From Thermus sediminis (GTDB lineage Bacteria > Deinococcota > Deinococci > Deinococcales > Thermaceae), in NCBI RefSeq assembly GCF_003426945.1, contig NZ_QURO01000004.1, positions 248,001 through 312,000 on the forward strand: a stretch of 64,000 bases of DNA. The letters are read 5' to 3'. Shown piece by piece: positions 44,514 through 53,567 of the stretch. Position numbers and translations under genes: made by a program. The notes under the pieces are model-generated. The model searched no databases and was not told where the DNA came from. It saw nothing but the letters and a program-made list of their open reading frames with translations. Position 1 is the first letter of the stretch; each line of letters starts with the position of its first letter.

Positions 44514-44789
44514 ATGCCCAAGCGGCTCTACGCGGTGGCCTACGACGTGGCCGACGACACCCGGAGGGTTAAGCTGGCGAACCTCCTGAAGAGCTATGGG
44601 GAAAGGGTCCAGCTTTCCGTGTTTGAGTGCTACCTGGACGAGGAGCTCCTTCAGGACCTGAAGGCCCGGGCTCGGCGGGTGCTGGACCTGGGCCAAGACG
44701 CCCTCCGCCTCTACCCGGTGCGTGGGGAGGTGGAGGTGCTGGGCGGGGGGCCTCTTGGGGCCCAAGACCCCTCCTTCGTGGTGGTCTAG
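44514..44789 (+). CDS. cas2: CRISPR integration subunit Cas2
   Basis: 91 residues with the Cas2 ferredoxin-like start RLYAVAYDVADDTRRVKLANLL (Asp in YDVADD) and QLSVFECYLDEEL. The ATG lies six bases after TAAAAT (44502-44507), so it has its own leaderless promoter rather than depending on array transcription. It partners Cas1, encoded on the far side of the array. Confidence 0.94.
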   Translation: MPKRLYAVAYDVADDTRRVKLANLLKSYGERVQLSVFECYLDEELLQDLKARARRVLDLGQDALRLYPVRGEVEVLGGGPLGAQDPSFVVV

Positions 44790-44798
44790 AATGGACCC

Positions 44799-46004
44799 AT
44801 GCGGGTCCTCATCCTCACCGTGGGGTTTACAAAGGAGCCCCTCGAGGTCTCCATCGCCGAGCACGCCCCCGAGGGCGTGGTCTTCCTGGCCAGCCAGCAG
44901 AGCCAGACCACCGTGGCCGAGGTGCTGAAGACCTGGGAAGGGAGCTTCCGCCACCACACCCTCCTTCTGGAGGATGCGGAAAGCCTCATGGAGGCTTACC
45001 AGGCTGCCACCAGGGCCCTTAAAAAGGCCCTGGAGTGGGAGGCCACCGCCCTCATCGCCGACCTCACCGGGGCCACCAAGCCCATGGCGGCGGGGCTTGT
45101 CCTGGCCCTCACGGGGAGGGGGGTTACCTTCAGCTACGTGGGCGGGGAAAAGCGGGACCCCACCACGGGCCGGGTCCTTTCGGGAGCGGAGCGGCTTAGG
45201 CTCCTGGAGGACCCTACCGCCCGGCTGGGCCTAAGGGAGTGGCAGGCCTTCACCCGGGCCTGGAACGCCCTCAACCTGGGGGTGGCCCTGGGGGAGCTGG
45301 AGGCTCTCCTAGGGAAGGAGCTTTCCCCCTCGGAAAGGCGCTTTTACGAGGCCATGAAGGGCGTGGTGGAGGGGCTTTTGGAGTGGGACCGCTTCCGCCA
45401 CCGGGAGGCCTGGGAAAGGCTCTCGCCAAGCCTGCCCGTGGCCCTGGCGGTGGCGGAGGCCTGGGGGCACGGGGCCAAGGCGCGGGTGCTGAAAGGGCTG
45501 GAGGAGGCCCTTCCCACCCTGAAGGCCTTAGCGGGATCGGGGGGCAGGCCCACCTTTCCCCTCCTCCAGGACCTCCTGGCCAACGCGGAGCGCCGGGCGG
45601 AGGTGGGCCGCTACGACGACGCCCTGGCCCGCCTCTACCGGGCCATAGAGCTGGCCGTGGAGGCGGACGTCCAGGAGCGCCTGGGCTTCCTCCTCAAGGA
45701 CCCCAGGACCTGGCCCCAGGGCTTCCCCGAGACCTTGAGGGAGCGCATCCTGAAGCCCAGGGGCCTCATGGACCTCCTGGAGGCGGCCTTTGAACTGGAC
45801 CTGGCCTTTGGGGCCGCGGGGACCCTGGCCCAGAGGCTCTTTGGCCAGAAGAACCGCCTGCAAGCCCTCCTGCAGAAGCGGCATGAGAGCATCCTGGCCC
45901 ACGGCACCAGGCCCGTGGAAAAAGGGGAGTACGAGGCCTTGAGGGACTTCCTCCAGGGCATGGACGAGCGGCTTAGGCCCCTGCCCCCCTGGCCCAAGTT
46001 CTAG
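44799..46004 (+). CDS. Second CARF-HEPN protein, Csm6/Csx1-like (TIGR02710 type)
   Basis: 401 residues. N-terminal CARF domain: MRVLILTVGFTKEPLEVSI and the loop ADLTGATKPMAAGLVLAL. C-terminal HEPN domain: R-x6-H in KRHESILAHG (about 361-368). A long helical middle links them. It should be a cyclic-oligoadenylate-activated ribonuclease like Csm6 but of a separate subfamily. TAGAAT overlaps the cas2 stop and sits six bases before the ATG, suggesting an independent start of transcription. The ring size of its activator may differ from that of Csm6. Confidence 0.85.
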   Translation: MRVLILTVGFTKEPLEVSIAEHAPEGVVFLASQQSQTTVAEVLKTWEGSFRHHTLLLEDAESLMEAYQAATRALKKALEWEATALIADLTGATKPMAAGLVLALTGRGVTFSYVGGEKRDPTTGRVLSGAERLRLLEDPTARLGLREWQAFTRAWNALNLGVALGELEALLGKELSPSERRFYEAMKGVVEGLLEWDRFRHREAWERLSPSLPVALAVAEAWGHGAKARVLKGLEEALPTLKALAGSGGRPTFPLLQDLLANAERRAEVGRYDDALARLYRAIELAVEADVQERLGFLLKDPRTWPQGFPETLRERILKPRGLMDLLEAAFELDLAFGAAGTLAQRLFGQKNRLQALLQKRHESILAHGTRPVEKGEYEALRDFLQGMDERLRPLPPWPKF

Positions 46005-46105
46005 GCCTGGGGATAGACGGGGGGCATGGAACAACCAAGCCTGGTCCTCCCCAGGGCAAGGTGGGAGGCGAGCGCCGTGCGCCCCAAAAAGGCGGATTAA
46101 TGCCC

Positions 46106-46189
46106 TTTCTTCCTGGTTCCTTCGCTCTGCCGGCTTAGAAGGGCCCCTTGGGAACCTTCCATGCTGGCTTGGGCCAGCACGGGGCGGCC
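46106..46189. repeat. Dispersed 3'-end repeat, copy B
   Basis: Shares CGCTCTGCCGGCTTAGAA, GGGAACCTTCC and the hairpin ATGCTGGC-TTGG-GCCAGCA with copies A and D, ending CGGGGCGG at the stop of the downstream minus-strand dctP gene. The rest of the gap 46005-46105 shows nothing I can name, except GGCATGGAACAACCAAGCC, similar to sequence after copy D. Confidence 0.65.
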
Positions 46190-47266
46190 CTAAAGAGCGG
46201 GGAAGGCAGAGGTCTCGTAGCCCAGCTCGGCCACGGCGAACCAGCGGAACTGCTCCTGGCGGAAGGCCCAGTAGGCGGTGTAGATCCTCCGGTAGTTGGG
46301 GTCCCGGGCTGCTTGCTCCTCATAGAGGGCCCGGGCCTCCTCAAAGGCCCTCCTCATGATCTCCGCAGGCCACTTCCTAAGGCGCACCCCCGCCCGGAGG
46401 AGGCGCCGCAAGGCGGGAGGATTTTGCGCATCGTACTTGGCCATCATGGTGAGGTTCACTTCAGCGGCAGCTACCTGGAAAGCTTCCTGGAACTCTTTGG
46501 GTAGGCGGGCCCATTCCCGTTGGTTCACTAAGAAGGAGAGCTGGGCGCTGGGCTCCCAGAAGGAGGGGTAGTAGTAGTAGCGGGCCACCCTGTGGAAGCC
46601 TAGCTTCTCGTCGTCGTAGGGTCCGGAGAACTCGGTGGCGTCGATGGTACCCCGCTCCAGCGCCGGGTAGATATCCCCCGCCGCCAGGGTCTGCGGCACC
46701 ACCCCAAGCCGCCCCATCACCGCCCCCCCAAGGCCAGGGATGCGCATGCGCAGGCCTCTGAGGTCGGATAGGGTCTGGATCTCCCGGCGGAACCAGCCCC
46801 CCATCTGGGCCCCGGTGTTCCCCCCGGGGAACTGGAGGACCCCGAAATCCGCATAGACCTCCCGCAGGAGTTCCAAACCGCCGCCATAGCGCATCCAGGC
46901 GTTGTGCTGGCGGTAGGTCATGCCGAAGGGCACACCCCCGTCAAAGGCGATGGCGGGGTTTTTACCTATGTAGAAGGGGCCATAGGTGTGTCCCGCCTCC
47001 ACGGTCCCTGCCTGAACGGCGTCCAGCACCTGCCCCCCGGGGACGATCTCCCCTGCCTGGAAGGCGCGGATCTAAAACCGGCCCCTTGTGAGCTCGGCGA
47101 CCCTCTGGGCCAGGTCCTCAGCCCCCCCGTAGAGGGTGTCCAGGCTCCTCGGGTAGCTGGAGACCAGGCGCCAGCGGACCGAGGGCGCGGCCTGGGCATG
47201 GGCCCCATAAAAGAGGCTCAACCCCAGGCCCACTCCCGCCTTCTTCAGAAAGACCCGCCTTTGCAT
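46190..47266 (-). pseudogene. TRAP-transporter solute-binding protein (DctP family), interrupted by an in-frame TAG
   Basis: Starting at the ATG at 47266 there is a Tat-type signal (QRRVFLKKAGVGLGLSLF) and a DctP N-terminus ending AELTRGRF, then TAG at 47074-47072, and the same frame continues IRAFQAGEIVPGGQVLDAV for another 293 codons to 46190. Typical features of the mature part are LRGLRMRIPGLGGAVMGRLG and SGPYDDEKLGFHRVA. Homologues usually have a lysine, arginine or glutamine where the stop lies, so a single substitution explains it. No DctQ/DctM membrane genes are nearby. A restart within the body would give a protein with no signal peptide. Confidence 0.85.
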
Positions 47267-47325
47267 ATACCCTCCTTATGGGCTTTATATGCTACCACCC
47301 CGTGCGGCCACCTGAACCCAAATGG

Positions 47326-47691
47326 CTATGCCCCTTCTCCCTCCCGGAGAAGCCTGCCCACCTGGGCGAGGAGGGCCTGGCCCTCAAAGGGCTTTCCCAA
47401 AAAGGCTTGGGCTCCAGCCTCGAGGGCCTCCTCCTGGCTCTTTGTGGAGACGCTAGCGGAAAGGGCCAGGACCGGGGTGGCCCCGCGGGCCCGCACCTGG
47501 CGGATGACCTCGAGGCCCGAAACCCCCGGCATCACCAGGTCGCAGACCACCAGGTCGTAGGCCTCCCCTAGCCTTTCCAGGGCCGCCTGGCCCGAGGGGA
47601 CCCAGTCCACCTGGTGACCGGCCTTTTCCAGCATGCGCCGGACCGTGTGGGCCACCAGGGGCTCGTCCTCAACCAGGAGAATCCGGGCCAT
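47326..47691 (-). CDS. CheY-like response regulator, receiver domain only
   Basis: 121 residues: acidic pocket Glu8/Asp9, phospho-acceptor Asp51 (VVCDLVMPG), a serine at about 78 and Lys100 (FLGKPF). No output domain, so it acts by protein contact or as a phosphate relay. Its start overlaps the end of the histidine kinase gene by 23 bases, which marks them as a cognate pair. Confidence 0.88.
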   Translation of the reverse strand: MARILLVEDEPLVAHTVRRMLEKAGHQVDWVPSGQAALERLGEAYDLVVCDLVMPGVSGLEVIRQVRARGATPVLALSASVSTKSQEEALEAGAQAFLGKPFEGQALLAQVGRLLREGEGA

Positions 47692-50569
47692 ACAGGGGTA
47701 GGATAACCCGGAAGAGGCTTCCCTGGCCCTCTTCGCTCTCCACCTCTATCCGCCCCCCGTGGGCCTCCACGATGTGCTTGGAGATGAAAAGGCCCAGGCC
47801 CGTGCCGGAGACCCCCCGGGCCCGGGCGTTCCCGGCGCGGGCAAAGCGCCCAAAGAGCTTGGGAAGCTCCTCCTTGGGGATGCCGGGGCCAGTGTCCACC
47901 ACCTCCAGGACCACGCTTTTCCCATTAGCAAAGGCCCTAAGCCGCACCTCCCCACCCGGCGGGGTGAACTTGAAGGCGTTGGCGAGGAGGTTTCCCACCA
48001 CCTGGACCACGCGGTCGGGGTCGGCCTCCAGGAGGGGAAGCTCCGCCACCTCCACCCTGAAGTCCACCCCGGAAAGCCGGGCCACCCCCCCAAAGCTTTT
48101 GGCCAGGTCCAGGAGGAGGGGCCCTAGGCTCGTCGGACGCTTGGACACCTCAAAGCGGCCCGCCTCGAGGCGGCTCGTATCCAGGAGGTTGTCCACCATG
48201 GTCTTGAGGCGGAAGGCGCTCTCTAGGATGAGGTCCACGGACTCCTGGGCAGAAGGAGAAAGGCCCTCCTCCTTGAGGAGTTCCGCCAGGCCCATGATGA
48301 CGGCTAGGGGGGTCCTGAGCTCGTGGCTCACGGCGGCGATGAACTCCCCCTTCACCCTTTCCGCCTCCAGGTGGGGCCTCAGGTCCCTCAGGGTGACCAC
48401 CACCCCCCTCACCCGGGGGTCTTGGAGCAAGTTCCGGCCCCAGGCGCTCACGGGAATGGGGGTCCCGCCAGCGTGGAGGACCCTGAACTCCGCCACCCGC
48501 ACCTCCCCCGGCCGGGCCAGAAGCTCCCGGAAAAGGGCCTCCGCCTGGGGCCGGTCCTCGGGGTAGACGAAGTCCAGGGCCCGGATGAGGGCCTTTTTGT
48601 ATCCCTCGGGGTCGTAGCCCAGGATGGGGCGCACGCTCTGGGAGACAAAGCGGACCAGCCCCTCCTGGTCCAGGACGTAGACCACGTCCTGGGCGTGCTC
48701 CAAAAGGGCCTTGAGCCTGGCCTCCTCCGCCTCCAGAAGGGCCAGGAAACGGGCCTTCTCCAGGACCAGGGCCAGGAGGGTGCCCACCTGGCGGAACCTG
48801 GCGAGAAGCCTATCGGAAAAGCGCCGCTCACTGCGAAAGCCCAAAAGGAGTGCCCCCCGGAAGCTTCCTGCCCGGAAGGGGACCACCAGGGCGCTCCTTA
48901 GGCCCAGGGCCCCGGCCAGGGCGCAGTCCCCAGGACCCAAGCCCTCCACGGCCAAGGGGGCCTCCTGGGCCAGGGCCCGCTCCAGGAGGTTGGGGCGGGG
49001 AAGGTTTTCGGGTAGGGCGCAGGTGGCGAAGAGGACCTCCTCCCGCCCCCCCTCCTCGGAGACGAGAAGCCCCTCATCGGCGGCGAAGAGGCCCCTTAGG
49101 CGAAGGGTGATGGCCTCACCCAGGGCCCCCAGGTCCCTCTGCCTCAGGGCCTCCCGGGCCAGGTCCACCAAGGTCTGGGTGAAGGTCACCTGCTCCCTCA
49201 GGGCCCGCTCCATCCGGGAACGCTCGCTGATGTCGTGGAGGACCAAAAGCTGGGCCTCCCCCACCCTCCGCCCCCGGACGCTGTAGGCGCTCCCGCCCAG
49301 GGAGAGCTCCAGCCGCCCCCCCTCGAGGGCCGGCGCTAGGGCTGCGGGCAGGTCCTCCAAGGCCACCTCTAGCCCCAGGCCGAGGATTTCCCGGGCCCGG
49401 CCGTTGGCGAAGCCCCGCTCGTCGAAGAGGACCACCACCCCGTCGGGTAGCTCCTCCAGCACCTCGGAAAGCCGCTCCCTCTCCGCGGCCAAGGCCAGGG
49501 AAAGCTGGGTCTTCTCGCGGAAGAGCTCTGCGTTGCGAAAGGCCACCCCGGCCGCCCCCGCAAGGAGCTCCACGTAGCGCAGGTCCTCCTCGGCGATGGG
49601 CGGCCCCCCGGGACCGTGGTCCAAGGCCAGCACCCCCAAAACCCTCTCCCCACCCCCCTCGGCCAGGACGGGCACATAGGCCACGTTGGGTCCAGCCTCC
49701 CGGGCCACCTCCTCGGGCAGGACCTCCTGGGGAACGAGGAGGCTTCGCCGCTCCCGGGCGGTCCGGGCCATGGGGTCGGGGGAAGAGGCCAGGCTTAGGC
49801 GGATGCGGCTCCGCCCCTCGGTCCAGTAGACCTGCCCCCCCTTGACGGTGAGGTGCCCCTCCAAGAACTCCCCCCGCACCAGGGCTACGGTAGCCCGATA
49901 GAAACCGAAGCGCTCCACCAGGGCCCGGGCCAGGGTTTCCAGAACAGCCCCGGGTTCCAGGGCTTTCGCCACCTCCCGGGTCAGGGCCATCACGTGGGAA
50001 AGGGCATCGGCGTGCCGGGAAAGCCGGGCCAGGGCCTGGTTCCTTTCGGCGAGAAGCTCCCCGTTTTTCAGGGCTAGGGCCGTGAGCTGGGCCAAAAGGG
50101 GGAGGAGGGGAACCAGGTTCTGCGGGACCCCCTCGAGGCTCAGCACCCCCTTGGCGGCGAACCGGTGGCAGGAGGGGCAGACCAAGGTCCGGGTGGCCCG
50201 GGTGGCCCGGGGCCTTTCCGTGCAACGCCCCTCGGGGTCCGCCCAACAAAAATCCCCCTCCCCCACCACGGGCAGGAGCCACGCCTCCTGACGCTTCAGG
50301 GGGCTCTCGCTGAAGAAGGCCTCCTGCACCGGGCCCCCCTGGTAGAGGGGTAGGGCGATGGCGGAGACCGTGTAGTGCCGCCCGCGCCCCGAGGCCACCT
50401 CGCCCACCAGCTCCCGGGTCCTGGGGTGATAGAGGAAGAGGGCTGCCCGTTCCACGCCCTCCTCCGTGGCCACCTCCAGAAGGTTTCTGAGAATCTGGGT
50501 GGGCTCGAGGTCCCTGAGAAGCGCCCGCTGAAACCGGGCCAGGACCTCCATCTGCCCCACAAGGCGCAT
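47669..50569 (-). CDS. Cytoplasmic multi-domain sensor histidine kinase (GAF/PAS)
   Basis: 966 residues from the ATG at 50569. There is no membrane segment. Reading order: a GAF-like domain with a cysteine-rich insert (FCWADPEGRC, TLVCPSCHRFAAKG), a second GAF (about 190-330), a PAS-like segment, a third GAF, a PAS domain (LLEHAQDVVYVLDQEGLVRF), HisKA with the phospho-histidine near 748 (AAVSHELRTPLAVIMG) and HATPase with NLLANAFKFTPPGG, DTGPGIP and GTGLGLFISKHI. The four cysteines C-x7-C and C-x2-C could hold zinc or an iron-sulfur cluster. A frame upstream to 50635 exists but 50569 follows a TACCAT -10. Partner of the adjacent response regulator. Confidence 0.88.
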   Translation of the reverse strand: MRLVGQMEVLARFQRALLRDLEPTQILRNLLEVATEEGVERAALFLYHPRTRELVGEVASGRGRHYTVSAIALPLYQGGPVQEAFFSESPLKRQEAWLLPVVGEGDFCWADPEGRCTERPRATRATRTLVCPSCHRFAAKGVLSLEGVPQNLVPLLPLLAQLTALALKNGELLAERNQALARLSRHADALSHVMALTREVAKALEPGAVLETLARALVERFGFYRATVALVRGEFLEGHLTVKGGQVYWTEGRSRIRLSLASSPDPMARTARERRSLLVPQEVLPEEVAREAGPNVAYVPVLAEGGGERVLGVLALDHGPGGPPIAEEDLRYVELLAGAAGVAFRNAELFREKTQLSLALAAERERLSEVLEELPDGVVVLFDERGFANGRAREILGLGLEVALEDLPAALAPALEGGRLELSLGGSAYSVRGRRVGEAQLLVLHDISERSRMERALREQVTFTQTLVDLAREALRQRDLGALGEAITLRLRGLFAADEGLLVSEEGGREEVLFATCALPENLPRPNLLERALAQEAPLAVEGLGPGDCALAGALGLRSALVVPFRAGSFRGALLLGFRSERRFSDRLLARFRQVGTLLALVLEKARFLALLEAEEARLKALLEHAQDVVYVLDQEGLVRFVSQSVRPILGYDPEGYKKALIRALDFVYPEDRPQAEALFRELLARPGEVRVAEFRVLHAGGTPIPVSAWGRNLLQDPRVRGVVVTLRDLRPHLEAERVKGEFIAAVSHELRTPLAVIMGLAELLKEEGLSPSAQESVDLILESAFRLKTMVDNLLDTSRLEAGRFEVSKRPTSLGPLLLDLAKSFGGVARLSGVDFRVEVAELPLLEADPDRVVQVVGNLLANAFKFTPPGGEVRLRAFANGKSVVLEVVDTGPGIPKEELPKLFGRFARAGNARARGVSGTGLGLFISKHIVEAHGGRIEVESEEGQGSLFRVILPLYGPDSPG

Positions 50570-50599
50570 CCTGCCCCAATGGTAGCATGGGGACCGGGG

Positions 50600-50628
50600 T
50601 TGCCAGGGGCGAGGGAATATCTTAGACT
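50600..50628 (+). promoter_or_regulatory. Promoter of the acyl-CoA dehydrogenase-etf operon
   Basis: TTGCCA (50600-50605) and TAGACT (50623-50628) with a 17-base spacer, 42 bases before the ATG. Confidence 0.45.
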
Positions 50629-50670
50629 TGGTCAAAGGGAAGGGCCCCCTGGCCCGCCAGGAGGTGCGGG

Positions 50671-51816
50671 ATGCCCATAGACTTCAGCCTCACGGAGGAG
50701 CAGAAGCAGCTCCAGGCCCTGGCCCGGCGGTTCGCCAAGGAGGTCATCCTGCCCGTGGCCCGGGAGTACGACGAGAAGGAGGAGGTCCCCTGGGCCATCA
50801 TAGAGAAGCTCCACGAAGTGGGCCTCCTCAACGCCATCATCCCCGAGGCGTACGGGGGGATGGGCCTCGGGATGCTGGAGGAGGTCCTCGTGGGGGAGGA
50901 GCTGGCCTACGCCTGCATGGGGATCTACACCATCCCCATGGCCAGCGACCTGGGCATCACCCCCGTGCTCCTCGCCGGGACCCACCAGCAGAAGGAGCGC
51001 TTCCTAAGGCCCCTCACGGAGAAGCCCGCCCTGGCGGCCTTCGCCCTCTCCGAGCCCGGAAACGGCTCGGATGCCGCCGCCCTCAAGACCAGGGCCATCC
51101 GCCGGGGGGACCACTATGTGCTGAACGGCACCAAGATGTGGATCTCTAACGGGGCCGAGGCGGAGTGGATGGTGGTCTTCGCTACCCTAGACCCCGAGCT
51201 CCGCCACAAGGGGGTCGTGGCCCTGGTGGTGGAAAGGGACACCCCGGGCCTCAAGGCGGTCAAGATCCACGGTAAGATGGGGCAAAGGGCCAGCGGCACC
51301 TACGAGCTGGTCTTTGAGGACGTGAGGGTGCCCCTGGAAAACCGCCTGGGCGAAGAGGGGGAGGGGTTCAAGATCGCCATGCAGACTCTCAACAAGACCC
51401 GCATCCCCGTGGCCGCGGGCAGCGTGGGGGTGGCCCGGAGGGCCCTGGACGAGGCCCGGAAGTACGCCAAGGAGCGCGAGGCCTTCGGAAGGCCCATCGC
51501 CGAGTTCCAGGCCATCCAGTTCAAGCTGGCGGACATGCTGATGGGGATAGAGACCGCCCGCACCTACACCTACTACGCTGCCTGGCTGGCGGACCGGGGC
51601 CTGCCCCACGCCCACGCCAGCGCCATCGCCAAGGCCTACGCCTCGGAGGTGGCCTTTGAGGCGGCCAACCAGGCCATCCAGATCCACGGGGGCTATGGGT
51701 ACGTGCGGGAGTTCCCCGTGGAAAAGCTCCTAAGGGACGTGAAGCTCAACCAGATCTACGAGGGGACCAACGAGATCCAAAGGCTCATCATCGCCAGGCA
51801 CGTGCTCGCGGACTAG
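50671..51816 (+). CDS. Acyl-CoA dehydrogenase (medium/short-chain type)
   Basis: 381 residues, standard length. FSLTEEQKQLQALARRFAKE at the start, FALSEPGNGSDAAALKTRA (FAD and substrate loop), KMWISNGAEAEW, YAKEREAFGRPIAEFQ and the catalytic glutamate in QIYEGTNEIQR. It oxidises acyl-CoA and passes electrons to ETF, whose two genes follow at once. ATG at 50671 has CAGGAGGTGC upstream. Confidence 0.93.
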   Translation: MPIDFSLTEEQKQLQALARRFAKEVILPVAREYDEKEEVPWAIIEKLHEVGLLNAIIPEAYGGMGLGMLEEVLVGEELAYACMGIYTIPMASDLGITPVLLAGTHQQKERFLRPLTEKPALAAFALSEPGNGSDAAALKTRAIRRGDHYVLNGTKMWISNGAEAEWMVVFATLDPELRHKGVVALVVERDTPGLKAVKIHGKMGQRASGTYELVFEDVRVPLENRLGEEGEGFKIAMQTLNKTRIPVAAGSVGVARRALDEARKYAKEREAFGRPIAEFQAIQFKLADMLMGIETARTYTYYAAWLADRGLPHAHASAIAKAYASEVAFEAANQAIQIHGGYGYVREFPVEKLLRDVKLNQIYEGTNEIQRLIIARHVLAD

Positions 51817-51827
51817 GGAGGTGAACG

Positions 51828-52571
51828 GTGAGGTTTGTGGCGGTGATCAAGCAGGTGCCCGACGGGGAAAGCCGGCTCAAGATCCAAGGGGGAAGGGTAG
51901 ACCTCTCGGGGGCCACCCTGATCCTGGACCAGATGGACGAGTACGCGGTGGAGGAGGCCCTGCGCCTCAAGGAGAAGCACGGGGGGGAGGCGGTCGTGGT
52001 GGGCTTTGGCCCCGAGCGCACCGAGGAGGCCATCCGCACCGCCTTGGCCATGGGCATGGACCGGGGGGTGCACGTGGTCTTTGAGGGCTACGCCGACCCC
52101 GTGGCCGTGGCCCAGGCCCTGGCCCCGGTCCTCAAGGAGGAGGCCCCCACCCTGGTCCTCACCGGGGGGCAGCAGGCGGACTGGGACAGCCAGGCCCTGG
52201 GGGGCACCCTGGGGGAGGCCCTGGGGGTTCCGGTGGTGGCCTGGACCACGGCCCTGGAGCTAGAGGGGGACACGGCCAGGGCCAAGCACGACCTGGACGA
52301 GGGGGCCGAGTGGGTGCGGGTGCGGCTTCCCGCCCTTTTCACCACCCAGCAGGGCTTGAACGAACCCCGCTACCCCACCCTACCCGGGATCATGAGGGCC
52401 AAGAAGAAGGAGATCCGCAAGGTCCAGGCTGAGGTACGGCCCAAGGTGGCCCTCCTCGCCGAGGAGATCCAGGAAAAACAGCGCCTAGGCAAGATCCTGG
52501 ACGGCAAGGACCCCGTGGGGGCGGCAGAGGAGCTGGTGCGGCTCCTCCACGAGGAGGCCAAGGTCATCTAA
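51828..52571 (+). CDS. etfB: Electron transfer flavoprotein beta subunit
   Basis: 247 residues from a GTG at 51828 (ribosome site GGGAGGTGAAC). FVAVIKQVPDGESRLK, DEYAVEEALRLKE and GGQQADWDSQALGGTLGEAL are typical of EtfB. Accepts electrons from the acyl-CoA dehydrogenase encoded upstream. Confidence 0.94.
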   Translation: MRFVAVIKQVPDGESRLKIQGGRVDLSGATLILDQMDEYAVEEALRLKEKHGGEAVVVGFGPERTEEAIRTALAMGMDRGVHVVFEGYADPVAVAQALAPVLKEEAPTLVLTGGQQADWDSQALGGTLGEALGVPVVAWTTALELEGDTARAKHDLDEGAEWVRVRLPALFTTQQGLNEPRYPTLPGIMRAKKKEIRKVQAEVRPKVALLAEEIQEKQRLGKILDGKDPVGAAEELVRLLHEEAKVI

Positions 52572-52582
52572 GGGAGGGAAGC

Positions 52583-53524
52583 ATGGTGCTCGTTGTCCTG
52601 GACCACGATGGCAACAGGCTGAGAAAGGGGGCCCTCGAGGCCCTAACCCGGGCCCGGCAGTTGGCCGAGGGCTTGGGGACCAAGGTGGCAGGGGTACTCC
52701 TGGCCGAGGACAAAGCCCCTTTGGAGGAGGCGAAGAAGTACGTGGAAACCCTCTACACCGCCACCTTGGGCCCCTACACCGCTGAGAAGTGGGCAGCCGG
52801 AGTGCTGGCGGCAGCCAAAATGGGGGCGAAGGCGGTGGTGGCCCCCTCCTCCAGGCAGAGCCGGGCCTTTTTGGGCCGGGTGGCCTACGCCCTGGAGGCT
52901 GGGTTTTTGGAGGACACCCTGGACTCCTCCCTGGAGGCAGGCGAGGTCCAGGCCACCCGCTACGCCTACCTGAACCGGGTCACACAGAGGGTAAAAAGCC
53001 CTCTGCCCGTGGTCCTCACGGTGAAGCCCAACACCACCCCCCTGGCCGAGCCCCTGGAGGCCGAGGCTGAGGTGGTGGCCCTAAAGGTCCCCGAGATCCC
53101 CACGGTGGAGGTCTTGGAGCGGGTAGAGGAGGAGAAGAAGGGGGTTTCCCTCACCGAGGCCAACGTGGTGGTCACCGGGGGGCGGGGGATGGGGGGCCCC
53201 GAGGCCTTCCGTCTGGCCGAGGAGCTCGCCGCCCTCCTAGGGGGGGCCGTGGGGGCCACCCGGGCGGTGGTGGACGCGGGTTGGCGGCCCTACAGCGAAC
53301 AGGTGGGGCAGACGGGCAAGACCGTCCAGCCTGCCCTCTACATCGGCCTTGGGGTTTCCGGGGCGGTGCAGCACCTGGCGGGGATGAACAAGAGCAAGTA
53401 CATCGTGGCCGTGAACAAGGACCCCGAGGCCCCCATCTTCAAACACTCGGACTACGGCGTCGTGGCGGATGTGCACCAGATCCTCCCCGCCCTGGTCCAG
53501 GCGGTGAAGAAGCTCAAGGACTAG
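52583..53524 (+). CDS. etfA: Electron transfer flavoprotein alpha subunit
   Basis: 313 residues. The C-terminal FAD domain carries [59 protein letters not shown] and [16 protein letters not shown]. Eleven bases after etfB, with AGGGAGGGAAGC as ribosome site. A hairpin follows the stop. Confidence 0.94.
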   Translation: MVLVVLDHDGNRLRKGALEALTRARQLAEGLGTKVAGVLLAEDKAPLEEAKKYVETLYTATLGPYTAEKWAAGVLAAAKMGAKAVVAPSSRQSRAFLGRVAYALEAGFLEDTLDSSLEAGEVQATRYAYLNRVTQRVKSPLPVVLTVKPNTTPLAEPLEAEAEVVALKVPEIPTVEVLERVEEEKKGVSLTEANVVVTGGRGMGGPEAFRLAEELAALLGGAVGATRAVVDAGWRPYSEQVGQTGKTVQPALYIGLGVSGAVQHLAGMNKSKYIVAVNKDPEAPIFKHSDYGVVADVHQILPALVQAVKKLKD

Positions 53525-53531
53525 TCCGGAA

Positions 53532-53567
53532 GGGGAAGGCCTTGGGGCCCACGGTCAGGCCTTCCCC
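53532..53567. terminator. Bidirectional hairpin terminator after etfA
   Basis: A perfect 11-bp stem, GGGGAAGGCCT (53532-53542) / AGGCCTTCCCC (53557-53567), with a 14-base loop. It lies between two convergent genes, overlapping the last codons of the minus-strand one; the T tract is poor (TCTT). Confidence 0.5.

Noticed and set aside
43078-44957. Minus-strand open frames with a repeated peptide such as LQSPYGAKGSAT
   Set aside because: They are translations of the CRISPR repeats and spacers; the periodic peptide is the repeat read backwards, not a repeat protein.
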